Source of the DNA: Malurus cyaneus samueli
Taxonomy: Eukaryota; Chordata; Aves; Passeriformes; Maluridae
DNA length: 64,000 nucleotides
Direction of reading: 5' to 3'
Assembly: GCA_009741485.1 (NCBI GenBank)
Contig: CM019236.1
Location: 33,623,871-33,687,870, forward strand
Of the stretch, positions 35,061 through 48,180 are shown piece after piece. The stretch's first letter is position 1, and each line of letters starts with the position of its first letter. A program made the position numbers and the translations under genes. The notes beneath the pieces were generated by a model. The model did not search any database and had not been told where the DNA came from. It saw nothing but the letters and a program-made list of their open reading frames with translations.

Positions 35061-37606
35061 CCACCATTTCTGTTGAGTACATTGGTTTTGTCTGGCCCTG
35101 TCATCCACTCTTCCAAAACAGAGTTCTGTCCTTCCTGAGATCTGGCACTTTGAAGACCATATCATTAACATTTAAAGAACTTCAAAACATAATGATTGAT
35201 AATTCTGTTAGGAGCAGTATTTGGTAGCTTCAGTGTTACTTAGCGGAATGAAGTTATTTACATTTATTGGATGAGTCTGCTTCTTTGCTTGTGGTATGCA
35301 AGTTGACGTTCTAGCCAGCACTTTGCCCCTAATCACATCTTTTTGCACACTTTCCTGGGTAACCACAGATTTTCTGGCTTTACCCTCTTTCTTCCATTGT
35401 TGTCCTGTTTTGCCCAGGTGGGTTCACCTGGCTTTAACAGAAGCCCCCATGATTTTCCTGGGGTTCATTGTGCAGATGCTCCCTGTAACTGGCTTTTTGC
35501 CAGAATGTGCCTTGCTTCAACCAGTCAGTTTAATAAAATATCTGAACAGCTTATTTAATTTCTTATTTAACTTCCATTGAGTGTAGGCAATAGTAAATGT
35601 GCTGATGATAAAGAATCTGTAAAACTACCAGAGCCTTGTATTGGTGTGTTTGCACACACAGTACGTATGCATCTCTACACAAAAAGCTATGTACGTACAA
35701 CTGGATTAGTTACCTCAGGTTTTTTTCCCCCATGTTCTTAGATCAACAGCTTAGAGCACCATCTGACATTGGGGCGCCTAGTGCTTCTCTGAGATTTAGA
35801 AAAAAGTGTAGAGAAAAATTGAATTGGAGGATTACTTTGAGTTGAAGGAGAACAATTGCTGCAGTTGGCAGCTGCCCAAGATTTTATAAGGGATTGAATC
35901 CTACCTATCTTTGTGCTGTTGAAATTTCCTTCTAAGCCATTTTTGTCTTGACATTTTATAAATATGGAAAAGCAACAATTGTCAGCTGAATTAATTATTC
36001 AACTGGTTTAGTCTGTAAGTAATCTGTGTCTTCACCAGACAGTTCTTATACTTGACAATGACATTTGGTGGGGTGGGGTAGTTAGAGCTGTAAGAGCATG
36101 GAAAGGAGAAAGAAATCTGCTCCTCTGTTTAGTGGCCTGTTTTGTCCTTTTTATGGTCTTTCACTGAAGTATGCAATAGTCAGCAGAACACGATGAATGG
36201 CATGTTTGATGGCTGTTGTGCGGTAGCTTTTATGCACAGAACTGATCCATAGTGGCAAAGTAATGGATTGCTCTGGTTTGTGTTGTGGAGGAAAAGAGAG
36301 ATGATTCTGCCTTTTTTTTCTTTTCCCTTTTATTTTTCTTTTATTTTTGGTTTGGTTTTATTTTATTTTTTTTTTGTTTGCTTTTGTTTTTGTTTGGCTA
36401 TTTCTTCCAGAAAGCAAGATTTATTTTACTCCCAGATGTTTGTAATGTTTGATTTTCTTTCCAGTTGCTTTGTTTTAAAAGAGGAAATTGAGAAATGAAC
36501 TTGCATTGTGAGGCTCGGTTTCTGAGAGGTAAATTTCCGTAAGATTAATTTTTGGCTACCGCCTTTTTGTAGCTTCCTAGCAGGGAATTGATTAGAAGCA
36601 GTGTGAAGCTGAAGTAGAAACTGGGATCTTTTACTTGGTGGAAACGTGTAATTCCAGGCTAGAGAATTCATTTTAAAATGCATAGTCGTGCTCTGTTTGC
36701 CTTATTGCTATTTTGATCATTTTGTTTTCAGAGACAAATTTAGTATTAATACTGGAAACCCCTAATGACAAACTTGTCCATTCCTAGGCTTCTGCTAACA
36801 GAACAAGAATAAGAAAAAAAAATGGGAAGGCAAAAACATCCTTATGCTTGCTAACATAAATCATCGCAGTAGTTCCAATCAGCACATATGGTATGGTAAC
36901 ATTGCCCATTGCTTTGAGACTCTCTAATGGAAGACCATATGGGCTTCTGCTGCATCAAAACACAATAGGCCTGTCTTTAGGACTCCACAGTGACCTGGAT
37001 TCAGAACTTCCTTGCTTCTATTGGTTTGAGTGTCTGCATGAACATTTTTTCTTCCAACACAGTGATTTTTTTTTGTCATTTTTTTTCCTGATTCCTTTGT
37101 TTGGTGACAGATTCCAATGGATTGAGCAAGACAAGTGTGTGACTGTGGTTTTTGCATTTCATGTGATTGCCTTTGCACATTTTGTGATATTTACAGATTA
37201 CAGAAATAGAAAGAGAATTGGGTGAATTCCTCAGAATAAATTAATGGAGTGAAAAATAATCTATTTTTTTTTCCTGATACATCTTTTTTAAATGACAGAA
37301 ATTTGTTTGGAGTAATGGAATGAGAATTTCCAGTGGTTCATGGTCACTGTCCTGCAAAAATCATTCTGTCTTATGGCTATGTTGAAGTAGCTGAAAAACA
37401 AAATGTTGTTAAAATGGTGGTAAAAAGATCTTATAAATTTATTTACCTAAAGACTTATACACCACTACTGAAGTAGGCATAAAAAATACCCCTAGATGTG
37501 AGCGCTTCCAGCACACTGATTCTTGGTACTAAGAATGTTGGTTATAGGTAGAACACAGGTCCTTGCTTTTGCCACCTTCACTGATCCCTAAAAATAATCA
37601 TTCACA

Positions 37607-37610
<4 letters not shown>

Positions 37611-37638
<28 letters not shown>
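37611..37638 (+). repeat. Poly(T) tract, T28
   Basis: Twenty-eight consecutive T between CACAATCC and ATCCTCTGG. Likely length-polymorphic and error-prone in sequencing. Confidence 0.95.
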
Positions 37639-37639
<1 letters not shown>

Positions 37640-39372
37640 TCCTCTGGAAGACATGCAAATGCTCCATGGATTATGGAAAGATTCTCTTTCTTTCTTTTCA
37701 GTCATATGCTTTGGCTAGTTATTTTACTGCCCATTTGGCTGAATTCAGAGCCCTAAAATCTGTTTGACTTACATCCCATCAGCCAGCTATGGGTCTTTAA
37801 TTCAGCCCTCAGGAGGAGAGGAATAGGTGAGATCCTCCATTTCCTGCTCACTTCTCAGAACAGGAGCAGATCATTGGTGGCCTCTCCAGGAATGTACTGT
37901 GGTGGGCAGGAGACAAATGTCTTTGTGTAACAATATTCCTCCTTCTTCTCCTCTTAAACTTATCTGCAATGCATGGGTCAAGGCTAAATCTAACCAGCTT
38001 TTTTTAAGTATGACAAAAGTATAGTCACCAAGGGCTGTGCGTTCACCAAGGATCTCCCAAGCCCAGTGTAAGACGGAGGACAGCAGATGGATGTGGAGCA
38101 CAGATGGGGACATGGTTATTAACACATGATAAAGAGGGGTTGGCTGGAGAACAGTTTCCCTTTCTGTTCCCAAAGTGGACAGGTTTTCTCTGGCAGCTGG
38201 GGCTAGCTGGTGGGAATGAGAACAGTCAGAGGAGGGCAGATGTCTTCACATTGGTGAGCAGGGAAATAGGGCATAAAGCTCCCTTCAAGTAATAGCTCTT
38301 CTGCATCCAGGATGGGCTTAAATTGATTTTGCAGACAGGGGTTTTGAGAAGCACAAGGTTCAAATGGCAGTGGATGTATGTGGAAGCAAAAGGGGCTAAA
38401 ATTAATTGCAAAAGGGCTCAAACCATGGCAGAGGGATGCATGAGTGCATGGAGGCAGAAAAGTCAGGCATAGCTTGCTAATAATAGAAGCATATTTCTGT
38501 CAGTATTCTATAAGAAATATTGCTGAGCAAGAATAGAAGTTTAGCAATCTAGCAAAGCAATAAAGTTATCATCATTCCAGTATCAGGTAACTGTTTATTT
38601 TGTATCCGCTTCTTCTGTAAGTTATATTGCTTTGATGGTCATGCTGTGTGAATTCAAATTGAATTGTATTACTTGACATTACTTTACAGTACAGTAAGTA
38701 GCAAATTAAGTAGTCAGCATAACTCTGAGCTCTTGGTTATATTTAGGTAGAGAAAAGGTAGAGATGAGTATTTTTGATAAATAATTTTAATTGCTCCAGG
38801 TATCTCCCCTATGCAGGTATCTCCCTCATTTTTTATCAAACTGTCCTTTTAGGACTTCTTTCTTCAGTGCTCTGCCACACCAATCAAGTTCCCCTACTCC
38901 TGTTTTTCTTTTAAGTTTTGGGCCAATTGAAATTAATCTCATAATGATGTGAAATTCTTGATTTTGAAACATGGTCTTGAAAGTTCTGTGTAAGCTGCAA
39001 GATGGAAAGTAATTGCTAATATAGACTTACTCAGGAGCAGAAAGAATCAAGGACTCTACTTGTTTCTCTTCTATCCTGAACTGGATGTATTTCCTCCAAA
39101 TCTCAAAATTAGGGTTGGTTTTAAGGAAAAGTTCCAGTCAGCATTTGCTCTTCTAAATCAATTTTGAAACATAAATCCTGTGATAAATGCTTGGTCTCCT
39201 GCATATAGATTCAAAAACATGGTTTTGGTTTGGTCTTTTTCTGTCAAACAGAAAACTTGAGAAGTCTCACATTCCTTTTCTTCCCCTTACACGTGTAGTG
39301 GAAGACAATGCATACATTCTTCTGTGGCACTAGATATTACCTAGATGAAAATTTAGAAATAAAATAATTTCC

Positions 39373-39399
39373 TTTTTTTTTTTTTTTTTTTTTTTTTTT
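39373..39399 (+). repeat. Poly(T) tract, T27
   Basis: Twenty-seven consecutive T followed by CCCCAGAGTG. It resembles a strong splice-acceptor polypyrimidine tract (CCCCAG), but no exon follows. Confidence 0.95.
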
Positions 39400-40435
39400 C
39401 CCCAGAGTGATATAGGATGATGAATAATCAAGGCTTCCTCTGAACCTGCATTCTTCAACTCCTCATAGTGTATCTCTTCTGATGTAGCTGTCCATACCAT
39501 TCAAAGCAGACTTTTTAAAAAGACTCTGAGTATGTTGCAGATTAAATTCACTGAAAAATCCCTTAACCTTTTGCTTAACTAGCCACATATGAATTAAAAC
39601 CCAGAAAGACTGCAGGTGTCCCAGAGAGTGGCTATTAGGAGCATAGCTGGAATGACCCCAGTGCCCTGAATTGAAATCTAAGGAGATTCAGAGAGAGTTC
39701 TTGGCAGAGTGTCATGATTCCCTGCAGCCTGGGGAAATCACTTACACTCCCCCTGCTCAAGGCTCCTCATTTGCAAAAGAAGAATTTCTCTTTGCTTTAA
39801 GGCTCCTGCAACACTAATGGCAGTGGGTGCTCAGCCTCTGAGCTGCTGCAAGTCACTTGGATATATGCTGATAATCTTTAACCTGCCTGGTGCCTTTTGG
39901 GGTAATATGTGTAAATAATACAACTTTCCTGTATCACCCACTGTACTACCTATAATTTACAGGATCTAAGTAAGTGTCCAAAGAATTATATATTTTGCGA
40001 TGGGACTGACAGTTATGAAGGACAGATGTGGTCAAAGATAGCCTTTCAAGAGAGAACAACTTGGTTCAAAGCTCTGGATATTTTAAAGCTACCATGAGTT
40101 CAGAAGAGAAGGTTGTTGCAATCTCCTGCTGCTTCAACTTTATCCTGGGCTGCCTGCAGTCTGAAGGAGGGACAAGAATGGTATTTTGTATGTATTCAAC
40201 TGTTATTTTTCTTTTGTTAGCATCTTCTGCAGCAGGCATATAATGAAAGGACATCTGTTTAAAAGAGTTATGTTTCCCTTCTGAGGTTTTCATGATAAAT
40301 GCACAGATTAGAGCAAATTTTCTTCCCTCATCAATATGACATTGTATTTCTAAATGGACTCTAATGTTAATAAAATCTTCATAAACCCTGGCAGTGTAAC
40401 AACAGTGTAAGAACTTGTCTTTGTTCTTGGCCATC

Positions 40436-40466
<31 letters not shown>
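40436..40466 (+). repeat. Poly(A) tract with one G
   Basis: A19, G, A11. No retrocopy was recognised upstream. Confidence 0.95.
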
Positions 40467-43400
40467 TATGTCTAAATTAATTTCTCTAAGGAGTTTTAGC
40501 AGAAACCTCTTAAAAATGTTGTAACTGGAAAGCGATGCAGTGAAAACTAGGCTAAAATAGGTGCTGGTCAGCTCAGCCTGAGGTCGAAGTTTCTCTGGTC
40601 AAATCACTATTTCTCTTTAGTTTCTAGTTTTATGAATTAAAGCCTTTCAGGAATACAATTCTGTCTTAAATCTTCTGGCCTGTGTCATGAGTAATAGATT
40701 TTCAGTTCCCAAGGGGTGAGAATAATTGAATATATTCAAATTTAACAAAACATTTAATACCTAATTTTATTACTGAATTCAGAGTTTCTTTTGAGTAACA
40801 CATGTGGAAATCTAAGAGAATGGAAATGGAAACCAAGAAAATCCATCTACAAGTCTAGCCTGTGAAGTGACTCCCATTTTTTTGTTCTGGTCAATAGCTT
40901 ATGAATAGATGCCTTAAAAGAAAAAAATTCTGAGCTTTCATCTTTACACAAATATATATTGTAATGAAACTCTCTGAGCTGTGAGAGGCTGAAGTACTTG
41001 TTTTTACTGTCCATGTGCAAAGCTAGTTACATATGTACATTCCTGTGCTGGCAGCTTCTGCTAACTTTTAATAAAGGTGCAAATGATTTCTTCAGCAGTG
41101 CCCACTTGAACAATATTTCATTTGATATCTATGTGAAATGATCCAGCAGACATGAGGAAGTTCTATTCCCCACAATAATGATGGTTTCAGAAAAGAAAAT
41201 AGTTTGCCACATGATCACAGGATCAAAAGAACAGGCAATGTGTGTATAAGCATGGAGACTGAATATTAGTTTGTCCCTAAAGCTGCTCTCACTTTGCCAA
41301 GCAGATACACAGAAGCAGGTAGGCGGTTTGAGGAGGGCTGTGGTTTTGTTTTGTTTTGTTTCTTGCCTGAGCAGAGATTAAAAAAAATGCTATAGATTCT
41401 TGACCTACTGGACACTGAAGGAAAACTGGTTTTGAATGTCATCTGTGATATTTCAGTCGTATCCTGAGAAGAATGTGGTAGATGCTAATTGTCCTGCAAA
41501 CCTGGTGATCTATTTTCCACTGTGAATGTTAGCTTATAATTTGTGCCCTTAATGTATTTTTGAAACATGGTTCAATAAAAAATGAAATTGTTACCCTGTC
41601 ACCTCTGTCAGCACAACACTCTGTCAACCGTTGAAGTTCAGCCTCTCACTTTGCAGATATTAAAAAGCATTAGTGCAGGCAGAGCTATTTTGTTTCATTG
41701 AAGAAAGTATTCCTCCATTTACCTTGCTCTTAAATTCAGGACTGTAAATGCACTTCTGATAGCGGGTGGAAAAATTCTTGGCTTTTGCTAACAAGTTTGA
41801 GTGAGAAGTTCTGAGGTCAAGGAATCAAGTGCCGGAATTAAGGCTTTTCGAGGAAGCAATTATTAGTATCAAACCAAGGCCAAGAGTGAAGGCAAATTGT
41901 TACATTGCAGAGATATTTTACAATTTCTCCTGATATGTAGCTTTCCAAAGCATATTCCATAAAAACATTGAAATTTTGCTTCATCTGTAGAGTAAGAGTA
42001 TCTTGAGAAATCTACATGTAGGTCTAACTGCAACAAAATGGTTAGACTGAGAATGCTCCTGACACCAGGTAATACATCGCTTTATGCTCTTGGAAACTGC
42101 TACTTGTTCCCAGCTGTATTAAAAAATTGTTTAATGTGGAGGTATTTAGTGATCAGCAAAAATGCATTACAATGGGACATGGGAAAATACTTGTCCCTTT
42201 GCTTACTCCTCTGTGTCTGTATGCTTGTAGTCACCACAAGGAACAGGACACTGGTTTAAAACAGTGTTCACTTCTCTGCTATCTGCACGTGTGTCTATCA
42301 CAAGGGTAAAAATCAAGTGAGTAAATAGAAATATTTACTAATTTCAATTTAGCATTTAATTTCAATTTTTCTGTTGCATTCATGCCAGCTACAAACTAAC
42401 ACATTAGAGTTAACTTCCCTCTGTCTACCTCTAGCAGGCCACTGCATACTCACCAACTTTGCTTTTTGTTTGTAAATAACTTGTCTAAACTAAAGAAAAT
42501 TAAATCTCCTCCTCACTGTTGTCAATAGAAAAGATATGTGCTATTACTCACTTCATCAGCCTGTCAAGCTGTGCTGTTTCAGAGCCTGATCTAGAGCCCA
42601 CGGAAAGGCTCCTACTGGGTTAAACGTGTTCAAGATTAAGCTCTTAGCTCTTAGCAATGATCATAGCTCTTAGCAATGGCAGCACTTTATTAAATCACAG
42701 TCTTGCAACCTTTGATGGGCTGCATACCTTTGCCGTTCTCTATGGCCTGCTAGCTTTAGGGCCTTCTTTGTTTTTTATTTTATTCTACCCAAGCAACCCT
42801 GACTTATGTTCTGTACAGCCTCACTGAACATAAATAGAGTTTTACAGGTTGGAAGTCAGAACTAACTCTGATTCTCTGATGTTGTCCTTTTTGATCCTAA
42901 GTTCACTATCATGGTAGTCTCTTCCCCTCATCTGCTTTCAAAATTTCATTTCTCTCTTACTTGTGTGTTTCCAGAACTCTAGCCCCATCACTCAGCTGCT
43001 GAATCTCTGTCTCTGTCTATTGGGCCGCCTTCTTCCTCTCAACTGCCAGGTCTTTGCTGGCTCCCAGCAATCTTCTTTCCATCCTCGAGTACCATCATGT
43101 ATTTGCTGATATTTAATGAGTTGCCAAAGATGGGTGAGCCCATACTCTTAATCTATCTCCCAGCACTCTTAGATGGACAACATGATAAATACGAGCCAAA
43201 CCCGTATTTTCTTCTAAGGAATCTTAGACTCCAAATAGGCATGCCTTTCCATTTCTCCAAACTAGATAGGCTCATGTCCTCTGGCTTGATACTACTCCTT
43301 TGACTTCAACAACATTACTTTAACTGTGACTGAAATTTACACCTTAGTATAAATGGAGCTTGTGTTTCTCATAAATCACTAGAAAGTGGTTAGATTATGC

Positions 43401-46400
43401 AAATTAAATTAAATAAAATATCTGATGTCAAATTACTGCAAGTTCCCGAATTAGTACTGATTAATATCAAATCTTAAATTTGTGTGTGAAGTGAAATTAA
43501 AATTACCATTATCTAATGGAAATAGCTCTGTACTATCTCTTCAGTGACAGTCATGAGTTTAATAATCTAACAAACCACTGGATGTCTCTACTGTGCCATA
43601 GCAGTCTGGTTAAAAATATATATTTCAGGCACAAAAGCCTACTTACAAAGGGAGGAAATTTGAACATGGAAATATTTGAAATGATGGGACAGAAATTTGA
43701 CATGAATCTCTCACTGGATAGGCTAGGAAATGAAGATGTTACCTATATGGCACAATAAAATTCAACTGATTCTTGCAAATAAGAAAGCTACTTTTTCCTC
43801 TTGTAATTTAAGTGGTACTTGTTCTTCAGAGGTATAGAAAACTACAAATCTCTGGTGGAGTGATTTTTGGTTGCTTTTGTTTCTTTAACTCAGCTGAAAG
43901 GCATTCAGATTTAAATTTTAGTCTGCCTTCTTCAAACAACCCTCCTAATGCCTTATTCCTTTGCTGTCCCTCTCCATGGACCAGAGATGATGGAGATAGT
44001 GCTCTGGAAACTCTAAATGTTAATTAAGTAACAAAAAACTACATGAGAACCAAGGCAATTTAAAACAGGAAAGATAAAATCATCAAGACAGGAGTACCTA
44101 AGGGTGTCAGATGTATTACATGGGCTGTGTGCTTATATATGTAAGGGAAAGGGGATGAACCCGCCGATAGAAACCAGCTGGATTTAGTCACCATGGCTAC
44201 ACAAGATTTGTTCTGGCTGTCCCTTCAAGCTGTTTTTCCAGTGAGAAGGATTACAGGACTGTGAGGTTTCTGTGGGGCAGGCACCACATTGCTTCTGAGA
44301 CAGGTTGGCAGCAGCACATCCAGGCACCTGATGAGAAGGCTGCAGGCATTTCCTCATTCAGAAACCTCACCAGGTACCAGAAAATCTCTGCTTGAAAGGG
44401 AGGCTGGTTCTGTTTGTTTGGCATCCTGTGCCACTCTCTCAGGGGCTGCTTGTATTCTGTGTGTTAGTTTGCTAAAGGATTCCAAAAGCAGTTGGTGACT
44501 TGCATTGAGCAGAGTGGGTGTGCTGTACACCACACTAAATAGAGACTCTAGGACCTAAGTTGTTCCTCCGAGTCTTGTTTTGATTTGAAGTTTAAAAAAT
44601 GAAGCATCAAAATTAATCATAAACAGCACCACCACACGATTTTCAATTTATCACAAAACTACCCATCTGTCAGAGTAGTTATAAGTCATTACCAGTATGA
44701 ATGCTTTTGCTTATTTGCAGTCCCTCACACAGTCGCTTCCACTTCTAAAGATGAATCAGGATGTGAAAAATGTGTGCCTGGTTTGAGAACTGGGAGTTGT
44801 GACAGTCAAATGCTTCTTTGCCTTGCCCATAGTGACAAGTCACTGGCATCTCTGGTATGGCTGCTGGGTATTCATGCAGAAGAGATGCCATGTGTGATGC
44901 TGGAAGGCAGTGATGGCAAATTACTGCGTTAGGCTAGCAAAGTGGGAATTTACAGAGTGTTGTCAGATACTCATGAATTATTCTTATCAGGAAAAAGGTA
45001 ATAAATGGGGTTAGATACTCTTACTTCAGTCTTAACAACCATTACTCTAGTTGGTACTTCATTTTGTTTTTTTCTTTTTTTTTTTTTTTTTAATTTGTTT
45101 GTATTTTTATTTTTTAAATCCATAAAAATATTGAAACAGAAAAGCAATTATCTATAATGACAGTGGGTTCAATTTTACTTCATCCCAAATCTTTGGTCAG
45201 GCAGAGCAGTTGAGTTTTAAAAGACTGCTCTGCCTCCTGTATCTATAATAAATTCCTGCATAGCGAAGTTTAAATATGCAGCTTCAGGGAACAAAGGAAG
45301 CCACTAAAATGTAGATAAATCAACAGCTTTTGTTCAAAGGAACCTTTTCACCTCTTCAGTGGCATGAAACGTGCAAGAAAAAAACCAGTATTTTGAATTT
45401 TTTCCTGCCTTTTATCCAAAGCACTTTGCCAAAAAAAAAAGAATAAATTAGTCTCCCCTCATGATAGAGTGTTTGCAAATGCTGCTATTTCAGTTTGAAG
45501 GGTGAGTAGGTCAAGACGAAATGACTAACAATGGCTTCTTGAAAGTCTGACACAGGCAATCCGTACTAAAAGCCAGGAATAGGATCTGTACTATCAGAAG
45601 ATAGAAGTCCTGTTTACTGGTGTTTGGAAATGAAATCATGCAGAGGACAAATCTCTAAAGAATCTAGTCTAATGGTCATGGCAGAGGATGAAAAATCACC
45701 AGCTGACTGCAGATGCCTCTTCATTGAGAGTAGAATAAAAGTAAATGTGTTGGCTCTGTTGGCAAACACAGTCCTCTGCTCATGGCCTGAGCTAGGTCAG
45801 GTCTGTAACTATGAGTAGGGCAATGCCTCATCTCATGGGGGATTTAGCTCTTAGTCTCTGGGTCAGTTTGAAACCCACACAATGGTAATGAATGTGTCCT
45901 TTTACCTTGCAGATCCCTTGCAAGGATGACTATATGGATATTAATGGATTTCAGGTGCTTAGTTGAATCTGCAAAAATAACCACAGAATATGTTTTGCCA
46001 GATATATTATTTGCTTTGTCCAGATGCCCATGTACCTTGACCCATATTGTGCATCTCAACACAAAAATTTACTCCTTTTCCCCACCTGTGGTATTTCTTG
46101 AATATACATATCTCAGTCTTAAGTTTATACAAATTTTACTCTTCCAAAATAGTGAGGTTTGCAATTTCCCTTGCGGGAAATATTTGGTACTTCAGAAAAT
46201 TTTCTGGCACTCATTCTACACATCTTCTTGACCTGGTTATCCTTTCATACCATTATACCTTGCACAGTCTCCAACTCCTTTATTACTTATGTTTTTCTAG
46301 CTTTAGAATATTTGACATGTCCTGTTATGTCTTCCCACCATGCACTGAGATGCCAGGCTATCACACAGAATTAGCTCCTATAATTTTGCCTCATTGTTCT

Positions 46401-47539
46401 CCTATGGAACCTTAGTTTTTGGGGAGCCCTAATGTAAGCTCCCCACCTGTTTGTCAATATATTTTGGGGCATGGACTGAATGCAACATGTCAAATGGAAA
46501 TATATGACAACTGTACAAGCCAAGAACAACGCCATTTCAGTTTCCATGTGACACCCAAATCGAAGCACTTTGTTTCTTTTCACTGCTCTGTATCATTTTG
46601 AACTCTGCATTGCCACCTCCTACCTCTTCTCCATCCTGCACAACCAACGCAGAATATTTCTGCTTGGAGAGTATATCTCCCACCACCCTGGAGAATGCTT
46701 ATTTCTCTTCAATAGCTTTCATTAAACCCACTGAACTGTTCCCAGTGAATTGCTAAAGACACCTCTCTCACCACCCTCTGGTTCCTGAGCTGGTGTCCGG
46801 CCTGAGCAGTTTTAAACATCCATCCAGCACATTTTTTGTGTGCGTGCATTGTGCTCAGATTGCAGTGACTCATTCTGCTATTCTAACCATGCAAGTAGCT
46901 TCTCTAGATGCCTTAATCAATTAGGGTTGGCCTGTCCTGCCTAGAAGGATCCGGGGCTCTCTCTCCAGCTGCAGAGGGATTTGCTTCTGTGAGCCCACAG
47001 CCTGATTATGATGCAAGTAAAGGGTGAAGTGCAGCCTGCATCTCTCCCCTCCATACCAAGAATGCTCTGTAGTGAAGTGTGGTAGTTCCTGTGCCTCCTG
47101 CACCAGCAGGCTTTTGGCAAGGCCCTCAAGGGCTCTGCAACTCCCCTGGACAACCTGGAGGGCAGGAGGCTTCTGCTTGGGTTTCTCAGTGGCGCTGATA
47201 ATCATGAGAGTCTGATTGCAGTCAAAGTGGACTAATGATATTGCCAGAGGCTTGAAGAAGGAGGGGGAGAAGGGGTGGAGCTGCCTTTGAGACAGGAGGC
47301 TGCAGGAGGACTGTGATTTTTACAACTCTTCTAAAAGGCTTTTAATGGTTTCCTTCATGGCCTCATTAAGAGAGCCGTGTTAGAGCTTCAGAAGGAGCCC
47401 TCTGCAATTCTTGGGTGGGTAATACATGTCACAACATACATCTATAGCAAAGCAAAGGAGTGCTGCAGAACTGTGCTGCATGGCTGGACTCCAAAGAAAA
47501 GAGCTGGAACATTTCTGCTTTCCCTCTCTACTCTGAAGC

Positions 47540-48180
47540 CTTGCAATAATTAGCCGAAGTAAAATGAATATTAGCTTATGCTTAACTGCCTTTCCAGCAT
47601 GTTACTCTGCATTGACCCAGTAGTGCTAAACCAATTATTTTTTGAACTTTATGGCTTTAAATAATCCACTGCTTTAAAACTCCCTCTACCCCTCAGCTAC
47701 TTAACCACAGGCCCGACTGCCCTAAATCCTTTTCTTATACTTTGTAGCTTTTTAAGCAAGCCCCCTCTTTAAGTAGACATAATCCCTTCTCTGTAGAAAA
47801 CATGAAAGACCTTGAACAAATCAAGATTTCTCCATGGAGAATTCTGCTAATCCTCTGCTTAGCTCCTAACAAGGAAATCCATCTTGCCACCAAGCACCCC
47901 ATTACTAGAACTAATGCCTGACTTGAATAACAAGCACATTATTGTGCTTTAATTGTAGTACTGCTCTGTCACATGGAGGAGTCGGAGAGAAACGTGACTC
48001 TGCTCCTCCAGGAAAGACAGGTCACGCCTTTTTGTTGTTGTTCACCTTACTGTGATTTAAAAGCAGATTAAATTAACTATTAATATGAACTGCACATGCT
48101 TCAGATTAGATGAAACAGCTGTACCGTAGCTCTCTAGTACACTCTATTATAAAACAAGTGCTGTTATACTGGATTACTAT
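47540..48180. other. Candidate conserved non-coding element block
   Basis: Non-repetitive, non-coding sequence with many TAAT-type cores (GCAATAATTAGCC, CACATTATTGTGC, GATTAAATTAACTATTAATA), ACTTAACCACAGG (RUNX-like) and GCAGATTAAAT. Texture suggests clustered developmental enhancers. Cross-species conservation was not checked. Confidence 0.35.

Larger units (their letters stand above)
35061..47539. other. 12.5 kb gene desert, repeat-poor
   Basis: No exon or dispersed repeat was recognised. It contains T28 at 37611-37638, T27 at 39373-39399, an A-rich run at 40436-40466, (TTTTG)n at about 41344-41362, T17 at 45075-45091 and a 14-bp repeat AGCTCTTAGCAATG at 42646 and 42665. Around 46920-47330 GC rises and several frames are open, without protein similarity. 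Confidence 0.6.

Noticed and set aside
46921..47215. Open frames on both strands in a GC-richer patch
   Set aside because: No splice sites, family resemblance or consistent frame. The patch is low in stops because of composition.
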